Source: Barnesiella merdipullorum
Lineage (GTDB): Bacteria; Bacteroidota; Bacteroidia; Bacteroidales; Barnesiellaceae
NCBI GenBank assembly: GCA_019116365.1
Contig: DXBT01000016.1
Span: forward strand, 1-64,000
Length of the DNA: 64,000 bases
Reading direction: 5' to 3'
This document shows, piece by piece, positions 43,823 to 52,904 of this stretch. The translations under genes and the position numbers were made by a program. The notes below the pieces were generated by a model, which made no database searches, was not told the DNA's origin, and saw only the letters and a list, made by a program, of their open reading frames with translations. Each line of letters begins with the position of its first letter. Positions within the stretch are counted from its first letter, which is position 1.

Positions 43823-45034
43823 ATGAGCCTGCTCTCCGAAATAGAAAAAGGCACCCGCAGTGCCGCCATGAAGAAAAAGATTATAGGTTTCTATCTCTAC
43901 AACCAGTCGGCCACCCTGCCCGACCTGGCCAAAGAGCTGAACATAAGCGTCCCCACCGCCACCAAGTTTGTTACCGAAATGCTCGACGACGGCTACATCA
44001 TCAGCTATGGCAAGATGGAGACGGCCGAGGGGCGCCCGCCCACGCTGTACGGGTTGAATCCCGAGTCGGGCTATTTCATTGGCGTGGACATCAAAAAATT
44101 CTCCATAAACTTTGCCCTCATGAACCTCATCGGTGGAATCATCGAGACCCGCATGGGAGTCGAATGCCAGTTGGAGAATACCCCCGAGGGGCTTGAGATA
44201 CTGTGCAACCACATACGCGATTTTCTGGAGGCCATCAGCATCGACAAAAGTAAGATACTTAACATTGGCATCAACATCTCGGGGCGGGTCAATCCCGAGT
44301 CGGGGTTCAGTTTCTCCCAGTTCAATTTCGAAGAGCGCCCGCTGGCCGAAATCCTGACCGAGCGGATAGGCGTCGAGGTAAGTATCGACAACGACACCCG
44401 CGCCATGACCTATGGCGAAATGGTCAAAGGGGTGGTCAAGGGCGAGAAAGACATTATCTTCATCAACCTCAGTTGGGGGCTGGGTAGCGGATTGATATTC
44501 GACGGCAAACTGTATAAAGGCAAATCGGGATTCAGCGGCGAGTTCGGCCACTTCGGCGTGTTTGACAACGAGCGCATCTGCCACTGCGGCAAGCGGGGAT
44601 GCCTCGAGACCGAAGTCTCGGGCGAGGCGCTCTATCGGGAGTTGCTGCGATGTGTACACGAAGGGAAACAGTCGATACTCTCGGATCGCATCCAACACGA
44701 CGAAGCCTCGCTTACCCTGCTCGACATCATAGACGCCACCAACAAGGAAGATTTGTTGTGCATCGAACTCACCGAAGAAATCGGTCAGAAACTGGGACGA
44801 TACCTGGCCAGCCTCATCAACCTGCTCAACCCCGAGCTGGTCGTTATCGGGGGTGTACTCGCCCAAACCGGCGACTACATACTGCAACCCATCAAGAGTG
44901 CCGTACGCAAATACTCGCTCAACCTGGTCAACAAAGACTCGGCCATCGTCCTCTCTAAGCTCCAGGATAAGGCGGGTGTGGTGGGTGCCTGCATGCTTGC
45001 CCGCTGCAAAATGTTCGATTGCGACAAAAGCTAA
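43823..45034 (+). CDS. ROK family transcriptional regulator (NagC/Mlc-like)
   Basis: 403 residues from the ATG at 43823. An N-terminal winged helix (about 15-75, LPDLAKELNISVPTATKFVTEML) is followed by the ROK sugar-binding domain, with SFDNDTRAM-like IDNDTRAMTYGE, WGLGSGLIFDG, GEFGHFGVFDNERICHCGKRGCLE (His plus three Cys for zinc) and LLNPELVVIGGVLAQ. The DNA-binding part marks it as a regulator rather than the RokA kinase. It faces away from the mutarotase and nan genes, so control of sialic acid genes by an amino sugar is likely. Confidence 0.88.
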   Translation: MSLLSEIEKGTRSAAMKKKIIGFYLYNQSATLPDLAKELNISVPTATKFVTEMLDDGYIISYGKMETAEGRPPTLYGLNPESGYFIGVDIKKFSINFALMNLIGGIIETRMGVECQLENTPEGLEILCNHIRDFLEAISIDKSKILNIGINISGRVNPESGFSFSQFNFEERPLAEILTERIGVEVSIDNDTRAMTYGEMVKGVVKGEKDIIFINLSWGLGSGLIFDGKLYKGKSGFSGEFGHFGVFDNERICHCGKRGCLETEVSGEALYRELLRCVHEGKQSILSDRIQHDEASLTLLDIIDATNKEDLLCIELTEEIGQKLGRYLASLINLLNPELVVIGGVLAQTGDYILQPIKSAVRKYSLNLVNKDSAIVLSKLQDKAGVVGACMLARCKMFDCDKS

Positions 45035-45071
45035 GCGGCCAGGCACGTTCAACCGGCAACCACTGCGAGTG

Positions 45072-45335
45072 TCAACCCTGTATATACGAGGGATGACGTT
45101 TCAACCACGCGGCCGCGTATTCGCACGAGGCACACGGAGTGAGGCCCTGTGCAAGTGCATAGTCATACGCCTCCTTGACCAAAGCGGCTGCAATGCCACG
45201 ACCTCCAATCTCGGGAGGAACAATGGTATGTTCTATATCAAGGCAATCATTGTCAATCACATACGACACATAAGCTCTCACGCCATCGACCACGGTCTCG
45301 AACAGGCAGTGCGACATATCATGTACAATCTCCAT
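45072..45335 (-). CDS. Small GNAT-type N-acetyltransferase (YidJ/Acetyltransf_CG type)
   Basis: 87 residues from the ATG at 45335 (MEIVHDMSHCLFETVVDGVRAY). The acetyl-CoA site EIGGRGIAAALVKEAYDYA and the tail CEYAAAWLKRHPSY are typical of this minimal family. Substrate unknown. It starts 13 bases after the tspO-like gene, overlapping nothing, and ends facing the ROK gene. Confidence 0.82.
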   Translation of the reverse strand: MEIVHDMSHCLFETVVDGVRAYVSYVIDNDCLDIEHTIVPPEIGGRGIAAALVKEAYDYALAQGLTPCASCEYAAAWLKRHPSYIQG

Positions 45336-45348
45336 AATCCGGCATATT

Positions 45349-45810
45349 TTAGTTATACAAATATATATATCCGTTGAGGTAGGTTGCAAACAAAAGCCAC
45401 ACAAAATAGGGCACAAACAGCCAAGCCGCCGCCCGATCGCGCCGATAGGCCCCCACCATATAGACCAGCACCAACACATCGAGCAACAAGATATCGACCA
45501 GCCCCAGCAGCGGATACCGGAAAGTAAAAAAGCACAGGCTCCACAAGAAATTGAGAACCAGCTGCGCCCCCCATATTCCAAAGAGAATACGATCACGACA
45601 ACGCCCAATCAACCGTCCCAACGAGACTCCCATACACACATAAAGCAGACTCCAGGCAATGGGGAAAGCTATACCGGGAGGCGTGAGCACCGACTTGTCG
45701 AGAAACGGATACCATTCGACCATCGACCGGGTTTGAAAAAAACTGGCCGAGAACCCTACTCCCAGACACAACAGTGTGGGCAGCAGATAATACAAGATTT
45801 TTCGCATCAT
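45349..45810 (-). CDS. tspO: TspO/MBR family membrane protein
   Basis: 153 residues from the ATG at 45810 (an adjacent ATG at 45807 is equally possible). Five membrane helices with WYPFLDKSVLTPPGIAFPIAWSLLY-type text (the PP.W.F-like entry of helix 2) and WGAQLVLNFLWSLCFFTFR, rich in aromatic residues, are the TspO signature. Bacterial TspO proteins bind porphyrins and act in tetrapyrrole or stress control. It is followed by the small acetyltransferase in the same direction. Confidence 0.88.
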   Translation of the reverse strand: MMRKILYYLLPTLLCLGVGFSASFFQTRSMVEWYPFLDKSVLTPPGIAFPIAWSLLYVCMGVSLGRLIGRCRDRILFGIWGAQLVLNFLWSLCFFTFRYPLLGLVDILLLDVLVLVYMVGAYRRDRAAAWLFVPYFVWLLFATYLNGYIYLYN

Positions 45811-46189
45811 GGTTTTCTCTATTTTAAATATAACTTTCCAACAACTGGAGCACGTGTAAAGTTTATCGCTCCCCCAAAGCAGATACCCAATATATCCTCC
45901 ATCCACGAGACAGGCCACTCAAAACGGCAATACCGAGTTTTTCGCCATCCGGGCTTTGGAATATTGCCACAATGGTTGTATTTTTGAAGCCAAATGAAGA
46001 ACCGATGCAGGACGTTGAAAGAGGATACACTACCGGTGAAGTGGATATAAGCCCGGCAAACCATTGGCTGTCAAATATCAAGGGAAGCCACCTGTCTCTC
46101 GAAAAAGTTACCTGCATTTCAAATTCATTTCAAATTTGAAATTCATTTTTGTGGCATGAAACTTTAATCATGACAAAAAACAGTACGCT
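45811..46189. other. Gene-free control region between tspO and the porin
   Basis: 379 bases. The only structure I see is at the porin side: the TTCAAA direct repeat and an overlapping palindrome at 46118-46142. The rest has no coding frame of note and no strong hairpin. Confidence 0.45.
46118..46142 (+). promoter_or_regulatory. 11-bp-period direct repeat and 16-bp palindrome upstream of the porin
   Basis: ttcaaattcatttcaaa (46118-46134) has TTCAAA half sites 11 bases apart and matches 16 of 17 bases of the motif at 19619-19635. Its second half also forms the perfect palindrome atttcaaatttgaaat (46127-46142). A weak -7 box ending TTTG follows at about 46148-46151. The pattern suits an OmpR/PhoB-type regulator. 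Confidence 0.5.
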
Positions 46190-47467
46190 ATGAATCCTCT
46201 ACGACTCTTTTTATCGGCATTATCTTTCACGCTGCTTGCCTGGCCCGCATCGGCCGATACACAAGCCTTCAAAAACGATTCACTCAACATCACGCTCCCC
46301 AACACCAATTATGCCGACGAATTGAGAGACATACGCATGCACATGCCCGATATCGAAGTGGGCAACGGCATATCGTTCCAACCCAAAAACAAAAGCTATA
46401 AACTCACCATGCGCATCCGCATGCAGAACATAGTCGATGTAGGGTTCAACGACAAGTTCGAAGCTCAAGACATCGATGCCCGGGTAAAACGGCTGCGACT
46501 GCGCTTCGACGGCTACATCTACACTCCCAAACTCACCTACCTCGTGCAATTGGGATTCACCCCCTACGACATGAAAACCCTGCCCAACGGCAACAGCAAT
46601 ATCGTGCGCGACGCCATGATTTATTATGTGCCCAACGCCACATGGAACATCGGGTTCGGTCAAACCAAGATTCGGGCCAACCGGGCACGCGTCAATTCGT
46701 CGAGTGCCTTGCAGTTTGTCGATCGCTCCATCGTCAACTCCGAGTTCAATCTCGACCGCGACTTCGGTCTGTTCGGCGAGTACAACCAGCACCTGTTCGG
46801 GACATTCGACCTGGCCGCCAAAGCCTCGATTACAACCGGCGAAGGCCGTAACTGGGGCAACAGCAAAGGAAGCGGACTCGCCTATACCGGCCGTGTGGAA
46901 TTCTTCCCTTTAGGCCGGTTCAAGGGTAAAGGCGACGCCATCGAGGGAGACTTCGAGCGCGAGTCCACCCCCAAGATTCTGCTGGCCGGAGCATATAGCT
47001 ACAACGACCGCGCCATGCGGGCCCAAGGCTCCAACGGCGATTGGCTAATCTCCAACCAAACCCGCAACCTGTCGTCCTACTTCGTCGATTTCATTCTCAA
47101 GTACCGAGGTTTTGCCTTCTATACCGATTTCATGGGACGCGCATGTACCACCTCGCCCCTTATCAAATCGGGTGAAACGGTAGAGCAATACATCCTCACC
47201 GGCATGGGTATCAACGTGCAAACAAGCTATCTGTTCCCCTCCAACTGGGAGATTGCCCTGCGCAACTCCATCATCCTGCCCGACCGTGAGGTGCAACCCC
47301 ATGCCAATTACCGCAAATACAACCAATCGACGCTGGGCGTGACTAAATACCTCATCGACCACCGGCTCAAAGTACAGGCCGACCTCTCCTACAACTACAA
47401 GGATGAGTTCACCGCCACCAACTACAACCGCTGGCAACTGCGATTCCAGATCGAGCTCGGGTTTTAA
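46190..47467 (+). CDS. Phosphate-selective porin O/P-like outer membrane protein
   Basis: 425 residues with a signal peptide (MNPLRLFLSALSFTLLAWPASA), a short N-terminal extension and a 16-strand-type barrel. Strand text such as YKLTMRIRMQNIVDVGF, RVKRLRLRFDGYIYTPKLTYLVQLGF and NIGFGQTKIRANRARV resembles the OprO/OprP family, and the protein ends in the aromatic residue expected of outer membrane barrels (QIELGF). OprP homologues pass phosphate or polyphosphate, but Bacteroidetes members are untested as far as I know. The upstream TTCAAA direct repeats suggest control by an OmpR-family regulator. Confidence 0.8.
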   Translation: MNPLRLFLSALSFTLLAWPASADTQAFKNDSLNITLPNTNYADELRDIRMHMPDIEVGNGISFQPKNKSYKLTMRIRMQNIVDVGFNDKFEAQDIDARVKRLRLRFDGYIYTPKLTYLVQLGFTPYDMKTLPNGNSNIVRDAMIYYVPNATWNIGFGQTKIRANRARVNSSSALQFVDRSIVNSEFNLDRDFGLFGEYNQHLFGTFDLAAKASITTGEGRNWGNSKGSGLAYTGRVEFFPLGRFKGKGDAIEGDFERESTPKILLAGAYSYNDRAMRAQGSNGDWLISNQTRNLSSYFVDFILKYRGFAFYTDFMGRACTTSPLIKSGETVEQYILTGMGINVQTSYLFPSNWEIALRNSIILPDREVQPHANYRKYNQSTLGVTKYLIDHRLKVQADLSYNYKDEFTATNYNRWQLRFQIELGF

Positions 47468-47513
47468 ACCGGCTCAACAGACTCCGATAACCTAATACCT
47501 AAACAACACACAT

Positions 47514-48698
47514 ATGGCTATTCAGTATGATTTTGACACCATCATCGATCGGCATCACACCGGTGCCATGAAAACCGATGTGCTGAGCGAACGATACGGA
47601 CGCGAAGACCTTATCCCCCTGTGGATTGCCGACATGGACTTTGCCGTAGCGCCTCCCATTACCGAAGCGCTTGTGCAACGCCTGCATCACCCCGTTTATG
47701 GATATGCCGAGGCTCCCGCCAGCTATTGGCAATCGATTATCGACTGGCTCAAATATCTGCACAACTGGGACGTAAAGCGCGAGTGGATTACCTATATCCC
47801 CGGTATCGTCAAGGGCATAGGGCTAGCCGTGAACGTATTCAGCGACCCCGGTGATAAAATCATTATACAAACCCCTGTCTATACCCCCTTCATGGCAGTG
47901 CCCGAGGGTAACGGACGGCAAGTGGTACACAACCCCCTCAAGTGGAACGGTACCCACTACGAGATGGACTTCAACCACCTCGAGTCGATTATCGACCCGC
48001 AGTGCAAACTGTTTATCCTCTGCAACCCCCACAACCCAGGTGGTGTCGTGTGGCCGCTCGAGACTCTGCAACGGGTAGCCGAGATATGTGCCCGCCACCA
48101 CATCCTCATCATTGCCGACGAGATTCATGCCGACATGCCGATCTTCGGCTCCAAGCATCACCCCTTTGCCTCGGTATCGGAGACAGCCGCCCAAAACAGT
48201 ATTTCGTTCGGGGCACCCTCCAAGACCTTCAACATCGCCGGTCTGGTGAGCTCCTATGCCATCGTGCCCAACCCCACGATACGCCAGCGCTTCTTCGACT
48301 GGCTCACCGCCAACGAGCTGAACGAGCCCACCTTCATGGCCACCATCGCCACCGAGGCCGCCTATAACCATTGCCGCGACTGGCGCGAACAGATGCTGGC
48401 CTATGTCGAAGGGAATATTCTCTTTGTCGAGGATTTCCTCAAGCAACACATCCCCGCCATCAAAGCCATACGCCCGCAAGCCTCGTTTATCGTGTGGCTC
48501 GACTGCACCCGTCTGGGACTCGACCACGACGCCCTCATCGACCTCTTTGTCGATAAAGCCCGGCTCGCCCTCAACGACGGCGAGATGTTCGGGCCCGAAG
48601 GCAAAGGACACATGCGACTCAACGTGGGCACACCGCGAGCCGTGCTGCAAAAAGCACTCGAGCAACTCGCAACGGCAGTGAGCCTTTTCAACCGATAG
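47514..48698 (+). CDS. MalY/PatB-family PLP enzyme, probable cystathionine beta-lyase
   Basis: 394 residues of fold type I aminotransferase class. YDFDTIIDRHHTGAMKTDVL and LIPLWIADMDFAVAPPI are the MalY/PatB N-terminus, LCNPHNPGGVVW and IIADEIHADMPIFG bind PLP, and Lys in GAPSKTFNIAG forms the internal aldimine. The family splits cystathionine and other C-S bonds to give homocysteine, pyruvate and ammonia. It lies 46 bases after the porin gene without a visible terminator, so read-through from the porin promoter is possible. Confidence 0.88.
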   Translation: MAIQYDFDTIIDRHHTGAMKTDVLSERYGREDLIPLWIADMDFAVAPPITEALVQRLHHPVYGYAEAPASYWQSIIDWLKYLHNWDVKREWITYIPGIVKGIGLAVNVFSDPGDKIIIQTPVYTPFMAVPEGNGRQVVHNPLKWNGTHYEMDFNHLESIIDPQCKLFILCNPHNPGGVVWPLETLQRVAEICARHHILIIADEIHADMPIFGSKHHPFASVSETAAQNSISFGAPSKTFNIAGLVSSYAIVPNPTIRQRFFDWLTANELNEPTFMATIATEAAYNHCRDWREQMLAYVEGNILFVEDFLKQHIPAIKAIRPQASFIVWLDCTRLGLDHDALIDLFVDKARLALNDGEMFGPEGKGHMRLNVGTPRAVLQKALEQLATAVSLFNR

Positions 48699-48749
48699 GT
48701 TACGAGCCACTTTAGCGACAAAGAAATATCTTTTTCGGAAAATATTTTA

Positions 48750-48757
48750 TACTTTTG
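48750..48757 (+). promoter_or_regulatory. -7 box of valS
   Basis: TACTTTTG, full consensus match, with a T-rich stretch about 20 bases upstream. The start codon is 73 bases further on. Confidence 0.6.
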
Positions 48758-48766
48758 CACCCAATT

Positions 48767-48792
48767 GGTACAAGGGCCGATACCCTTGTACC
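48767..48792 (+). promoter_or_regulatory. Hairpin at the 5' end of the valS leader
   Basis: Perfect 10-bp stem ggtacaaggg (48767-48776) / cccttgtacc (48783-48792) with loop ccgata. It would lie at the very 5' end of the transcript. It is not a T-box and has no T run; possible mRNA-stabilising or autoregulatory structure. Confidence 0.45.
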
Positions 48793-48830
48793 GCTTAACG
48801 CTAAGAAAGAATATCAGAATAAATCGCTTT

Positions 48831-51455
48831 ATGAACGAACTTGCCACAAAGTACAATCCCGCCGACGTAGAGGAGAAATGGTACGCCTACTGGTTGAAAA
48901 ACGGGCTCTTCAAATCGAAGCCCGACGGTCGTGAACCCTACACCGTAGTCATCCCGCCCCCCAACGTCACCGGTATTCTGCACATGGGGCACATGCTCAA
49001 CAACACGATACAGGATATCCTCGTGCGCCGCGCCCGCATGGAGGGCAAGAACGCCTGCTGGGTACCCGGCACCGACCACGCCTCGATTGCTACCGAAGCC
49101 AAAGTGGTAAACAAACTCGCCGCCCAAGGCATCAAAAAGAGCGACCTCACCCGCGAAGAGTTCCTCAAATATGCCTGGGAATGGAAAGAAGAGCACGGCG
49201 GCATCATCCTCAAGCAACTCCAGAAACTGGGAGCCTCGTGCGACTGGGACCGCACCGCCTTCACCATGGACGAAATCCGCTCCAAGAGTGTGCTGAAGGT
49301 ATTTGTCGATTTGTACAACAAAGGGCTCATCTATCGCGGTGTGCGCATGGTCAACTGGGACCCCAAGGCACTCACCGCCCTCTCCGACGAAGAGGTTATC
49401 TACAAAGAGGAACACAGCAAACTCTACTACCTGCGCTACTACATCGAGGGTGAAGACAAATACATCATCGTGGCCACAACCCGTCCCGAAACCATTTTGG
49501 GCGATACGGCCGTGTGTGTAAACCCCAACGACCCCCGCTATACGTTCCTCAAGGGGAAGAAGGTAATCGTGCCGCTGGTCAACCGGGTCGTACCTATCAT
49601 CATGGACGACTACGTCGATATCGAATTCGGTACCGGCTGCCTGAAGGTAACTCCCGCCCACGACGTAAACGACTATATGCTGGGCGAGAAATACAACTTG
49701 CCCACAATCGATATCTTCAACGACAACGGCACCATCAGCGAAGCCGGTGGCCTCTACATTGGCATGGACCGCTTCGATGTGCGCAAACAGATTGCCAAAG
49801 ACCTGCAAGCTGCCGGCCTGCTCGAGAAGGTCGAAGACTATGACAACAAGGTGGGTTACTCGGAGCGTACCAACGTAGTCATCGAGCCCAAGCTCTCGAT
49901 GCAATGGTTCGTCAAGATGGGCAAACTCGCCGAGCCTGCCCTCAAGGCGGTCATGAACGACGATATCAAGTTCCACCCCGACAAGTTCAAGAATACCTAC
50001 CGCTACTGGATGGAGAACATCAAAGACTGGTGTATTTCGCGTCAGTTGTGGTGGGGACACCGCATCCCGGCCTACTACCTGCCTCAAGGCGGATTCGTGG
50101 TAGCCGAGACTCCCGAAGAGGCCCTGACCCTGGCTCGCGAAAAGAGCGGCGACAACTCACTTCAACTGAGCGACCTGCGTCAGGACGAAGATTGCCTCGA
50201 CACCTGGTTCTCTTCGTGGTTGTGGCCCATCTCGCTCTTCGACGGTATCAACAACCCCGGCAACGAAGAGATCAAATACTACTATCCCACAAGCGACCTG
50301 GTAACGGGCCCTGACATCATCTTCTTCTGGGTGGCCCGCATGATCATGGCCGGTTATGAATACACGGGTGAAAAGCCCTTCAAGAATGTCTATTTCACGG
50401 GTATCGTGCGCGACAAAATCGGACGGAAGATGTCGAAGTCGCTCGGCAACTCGCCCGACGCACTCGAACTGATAAAGACCTATGGCGCCGACGGTGTGCG
50501 CATGGGCCTCATGCTGGCCGCTCCTGCCGGTAACGACATACTCTACGACGATGCCCTGTGCGAGCAAGGACGTAACTTCAACAACAAGATCTGGAACGCC
50601 TTCCGTCTGGTCAAAGGGTGGAGTGTCGATGACAAGCTCGAGCAACCGCAAACGGCACAAATCGCCGTCAAATGGTTCGATGCCCAGCTCAGCCGCACCC
50701 TTGCCGAGGTGAAAGACCTCTTTGGCAAATACCGCCTTTCCGAGGCTCTCATGGCCATTTACCGTCTCTTCTGGGACGAGTTCTCGTCGTGGTATCTCGA
50801 GATGATCAAACCGGCCTATCAGCAGCCTATCGACCGAGCTACCTACGAGGCTACGCTCACCTACTTCGACGCTCTGCTGCGCATGCTGCACCCATTCATG
50901 CCCTTCATCACCGAGGAGTTGTGGCAACACCTCTATGAGCGCAAAGAGGGCGAAAGCATCATGTATGCCCGCATGCCCGAAGCTCACCCGGTCGATGACG
51001 AAATCATTGCCCGGTTCGAGACCACCAAGCAGATTGTAGCCGGTGTGCGCACCGTGCGTCTGCAAAAGGGTATTGCCAACAAAGAGCCGCTCACGCTGCA
51101 GATTATCGGAGCGCACGACCACACCAACGACTGCGTGCTTACCAAGATGACCAATCTCGCTGCTATCGAGACCATCGACGAGAAAGACCCCGCCGCTGCA
51201 TCGTTCCGGGTTCATGCTACCGAATATGCCATACCGCTGGGCAACAACATCGACGTTGAGGCCGAGCTGAAGAAACTCGAAGGTGAGTTGAAGTATGCTC
51301 AAGGATTCCTCAAAACCGTAATGGGCAAACTGAACAACGAGCGCTTTGTTCAAAACGCCCCCGAGGCCGTCGTAGCCATGGAACGTAAGAAAAAAGCCGA
51401 TGCCGAAGAGAAGATCAAATCGCTCGAAGAGAGCATCGCCGCCCTCAAGAAATAA
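48831..51455 (+). CDS. valS: Valyl-tRNA synthetase
   Basis: 874 residues from the ATG at 48831 (MNELATKYNPADVEEKWY). The class I signatures are PPPNVTGILHMGHMLNNT (HIGH-type HMGH) and GRKMSKSLGNSPD (KMSKS). The CP1 editing domain is present (TTRPETILGDTAVCVNP), followed by the anticodon-binding domain. The C-terminal coiled coil (ELKKLEGELKYAQGFL ... ERKKKADAEEKIKSLEE) is typical of ValRS and separates it from IleRS. It charges tRNA-Val and edits mischarged threonine. Single-gene unit ended by a hairpin. Confidence 0.97.
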   Translation: MNELATKYNPADVEEKWYAYWLKNGLFKSKPDGREPYTVVIPPPNVTGILHMGHMLNNTIQDILVRRARMEGKNACWVPGTDHASIATEAKVVNKLAAQGIKKSDLTREEFLKYAWEWKEEHGGIILKQLQKLGASCDWDRTAFTMDEIRSKSVLKVFVDLYNKGLIYRGVRMVNWDPKALTALSDEEVIYKEEHSKLYYLRYYIEGEDKYIIVATTRPETILGDTAVCVNPNDPRYTFLKGKKVIVPLVNRVVPIIMDDYVDIEFGTGCLKVTPAHDVNDYMLGEKYNLPTIDIFNDNGTISEAGGLYIGMDRFDVRKQIAKDLQAAGLLEKVEDYDNKVGYSERTNVVIEPKLSMQWFVKMGKLAEPALKAVMNDDIKFHPDKFKNTYRYWMENIKDWCISRQLWWGHRIPAYYLPQGGFVVAETPEEALTLAREKSGDNSLQLSDLRQDEDCLDTWFSSWLWPISLFDGINNPGNEEIKYYYPTSDLVTGPDIIFFWVARMIMAGYEYTGEKPFKNVYFTGIVRDKIGRKMSKSLGNSPDALELIKTYGADGVRMGLMLAAPAGNDILYDDALCEQGRNFNNKIWNAFRLVKGWSVDDKLEQPQTAQIAVKWFDAQLSRTLAEVKDLFGKYRLSEALMAIYRLFWDEFSSWYLEMIKPAYQQPIDRATYEATLTYFDALLRMLHPFMPFITEELWQHLYERKEGESIMYARMPEAHPVDDEIIARFETTKQIVAGVRTVRLQKGIANKEPLTLQIIGAHDHTNDCVLTKMTNLAAIETIDEKDPAAASFRVHATEYAIPLGNNIDVEAELKKLEGELKYAQGFLKTVMGKLNNERFVQNAPEAVVAMERKKKADAEEKIKSLEESIAALKK

Positions 51456-51477
51456 CGATTGATCGGTTGCAATACAC

Positions 51478-51516
51478 ACAAGGGCCGTGTCGAGGAATTT
51501 TCGACACGGCCCTTGT
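51478..51516 (+). terminator. Hairpin after valS
   Basis: Perfect 15-bp stem acaagggccgtgtcg (51478-51492) / cgacacggcccttgt (51502-51516), but with no T run after it. Confidence 0.65.
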
Positions 51517-51601
51517 CGTATAATCAAGGCGCCATCTGTTCCCCAATACGCCTCATAGACTCGGGTACGAAACAGAACCTCCCCACCCCAAACAAAGGTC
51601 T

Positions 51602-51636
51602 AAAAAAAGGCCAGCTCGGCAGATGGCCGAGCTGGC
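51602..51636 (-). terminator. Terminator of the OmpX-like gene
   Basis: Stem gccagctcggc (51610-51620) / gccgagctggc (51626-51636), with seven T on the minus strand (51602-51608). Confidence 0.88.
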
Positions 51637-51652
51637 TATATCAGAGATGAAA

Positions 51653-52150
51653 TCAGAATTTGTAATAGAGACTGAAGCTCAAGTCATTTCCGCTCAGCGA
51701 CAAGCCCGAAACGCTGTTGCCGTTGTATTGATTGCGATAACCCAGGAATCCATAGTGTGCTACCAAAGAGAACTCTTCGGTAAGGTTAAAGGCAATACCC
51801 GGTTTGAAACCGATTTCAAATCCATTCTCGGCTTTGAATCCTTTGTGTTTTCCAGTAGAGAAACCAAAACCACCATCGACCAACAGGCTCAGAAAATCTT
51901 TCGTGAAGAAAGTCCAACGAGCATACGGAGCAATGTAAAACGAATTGTAGTTGTCCATGTGAGTATAACCGATGGTCCCGGCTACCGTCCAAGCATCGTT
52001 AAAAGCATAACCAAACTCGGGTGCAATGCGGAAAGTCGTATTCTCGGTGTCGGTGTCATAAGTCAAGCCAAACTGACCACCCACAAAAAACTGTGCATTG
52101 GCTGTCAACATACCAAACACAAGAACTAAGGTTAACACTAATTTTTTCAT
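51653..52150 (-). CDS. OmpX-like outer membrane beta-barrel protein
   Basis: 165 residues from the ATG at 52150, with signal peptide MKKLVLTLVLVFGMLTANAQ. Eight amphipathic strands can be followed (FFVGGQFGLTYD, RIAPEFGYAFND, TVAGTIGYTHMD, ... NDLSFSLYYKF), ending in Phe. Such small barrels are abundant in Bacteroidales; function is unknown, and pore activity is unlikely at this size. A TATATTTG box lies at 52178-52185. Confidence 0.82.
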   Translation of the reverse strand: MKKLVLTLVLVFGMLTANAQFFVGGQFGLTYDTDTENTTFRIAPEFGYAFNDAWTVAGTIGYTHMDNYNSFYIAPYARWTFFTKDFLSLLVDGGFGFSTGKHKGFKAENGFEIGFKPGIAFNLTEEFSLVAHYGFLGYRNQYNGNSVSGLSLSGNDLSFSLYYKF

Positions 52151-52177
52151 TTTACTTATATTTTTAGTTTGTTTCAA

Positions 52178-52185
52178 CAAATATA
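52178..52185 (-). promoter_or_regulatory. -7 box of the OmpX-like gene
   Basis: TATATTTG on the minus strand, 28 bases before the start codon. Confidence 0.55.
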
Positions 52186-52283
52186 ATAATTTATTTGAAA
52201 CAAATTCGCTTTTTCCTAAAAATAATAAGCTCCAGAGGCAAATTTACCGCTTTCTTTCACCGAATGAGTATGGCTTCCCGAGA

Positions 52284-52904
52284 CTACTGCTTGGTCAACT
52301 CAAACCCCATCAGCACGCCGTCATACCCCGACAATAGGCTGCTAATTGTCTGTAACGTAGAGTTCTGCGTTTTCGAGGCTATCGTGGTCAACACATTGAT
52401 CAACTTCTCTACGTCAAAGAGAATCTCCATCGTATTACCGGTTTTGGTTATTGTGGCATTCATCACCATCACCGGGATGCGGCCACCCACCAAGGCAAAG
52501 GTTACTACAAACTTGCCACTCGGCTCATCCTTCACAATATAACCATTCAACTTGGCACTACCATAATTCATGACCATCGTCGTGTCGGCAAACGAGAAGG
52601 AGACCCGCGACGAGGTGATACCCGCTTTCTGATAATAGGTAGCCAACTTATTCTCGAGTGTTGAGGCAACCATCTCTCCTCCGGCCGATTTCAAAAGATC
52701 TTCACTCTCAAACTTGCATGCCGGAGCCGAATAACGCCATGTGCCAGCCAAATCGGCCACCGTGAGCGTAGCATCTTTGTTGGTTATTGCACCCACCACC
52801 TTATTGACGGTCGATGAATTTAACAGATTGTCCAGCGAAAATTGTGCTTGGGCACTACTCCCAAATAAACATAGCCCACACAAGGCCAATACCCATCTTT
52901 TCAT
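52284..52904 (-). CDS. DUF4923 family exported protein
   Basis: 206 residues from the ATG at 52904, where the signal peptide MKRWVLALCGLCLFGSSAQA starts. Then QFSLDNLLNSSTVNKVVGAI, and the lipocalin-like TVADLAGTWRYSAPACKFESEDLLKSAGGE, the recognisable core of DUF4923. The rest is beta-rich, ending SLLSGYDGVLMGFELTKQ. A periplasmic calycin-like protein of unknown function, found widely in Bacteroidales. Confidence 0.8.
   Translation of the reverse strand: MKRWVLALCGLCLFGSSAQAQFSLDNLLNSSTVNKVVGAITNKDATLTVADLAGTWRYSAPACKFESEDLLKSAGGEMVASTLENKLATYYQKAGITSSRVSFSFADTTMVMNYGSAKLNGYIVKDEPSGKFVVTFALVGGRIPVMVMNATITKTGNTMEILFDVEKLINVLTTIASKTQNSTLQTISSLLSGYDGVLMGFELTKQ

Noticed and set aside
46190..48698. 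Porin and MalY-like gene as a functional pair
   Set aside because: The 46-base spacing allows read-through, but no metabolic link is apparent; I keep them as separate calls.
48780..48830. T-box leader upstream of valS
   Set aside because: No T-box sequence, specifier loop or terminator is present in the short leader.
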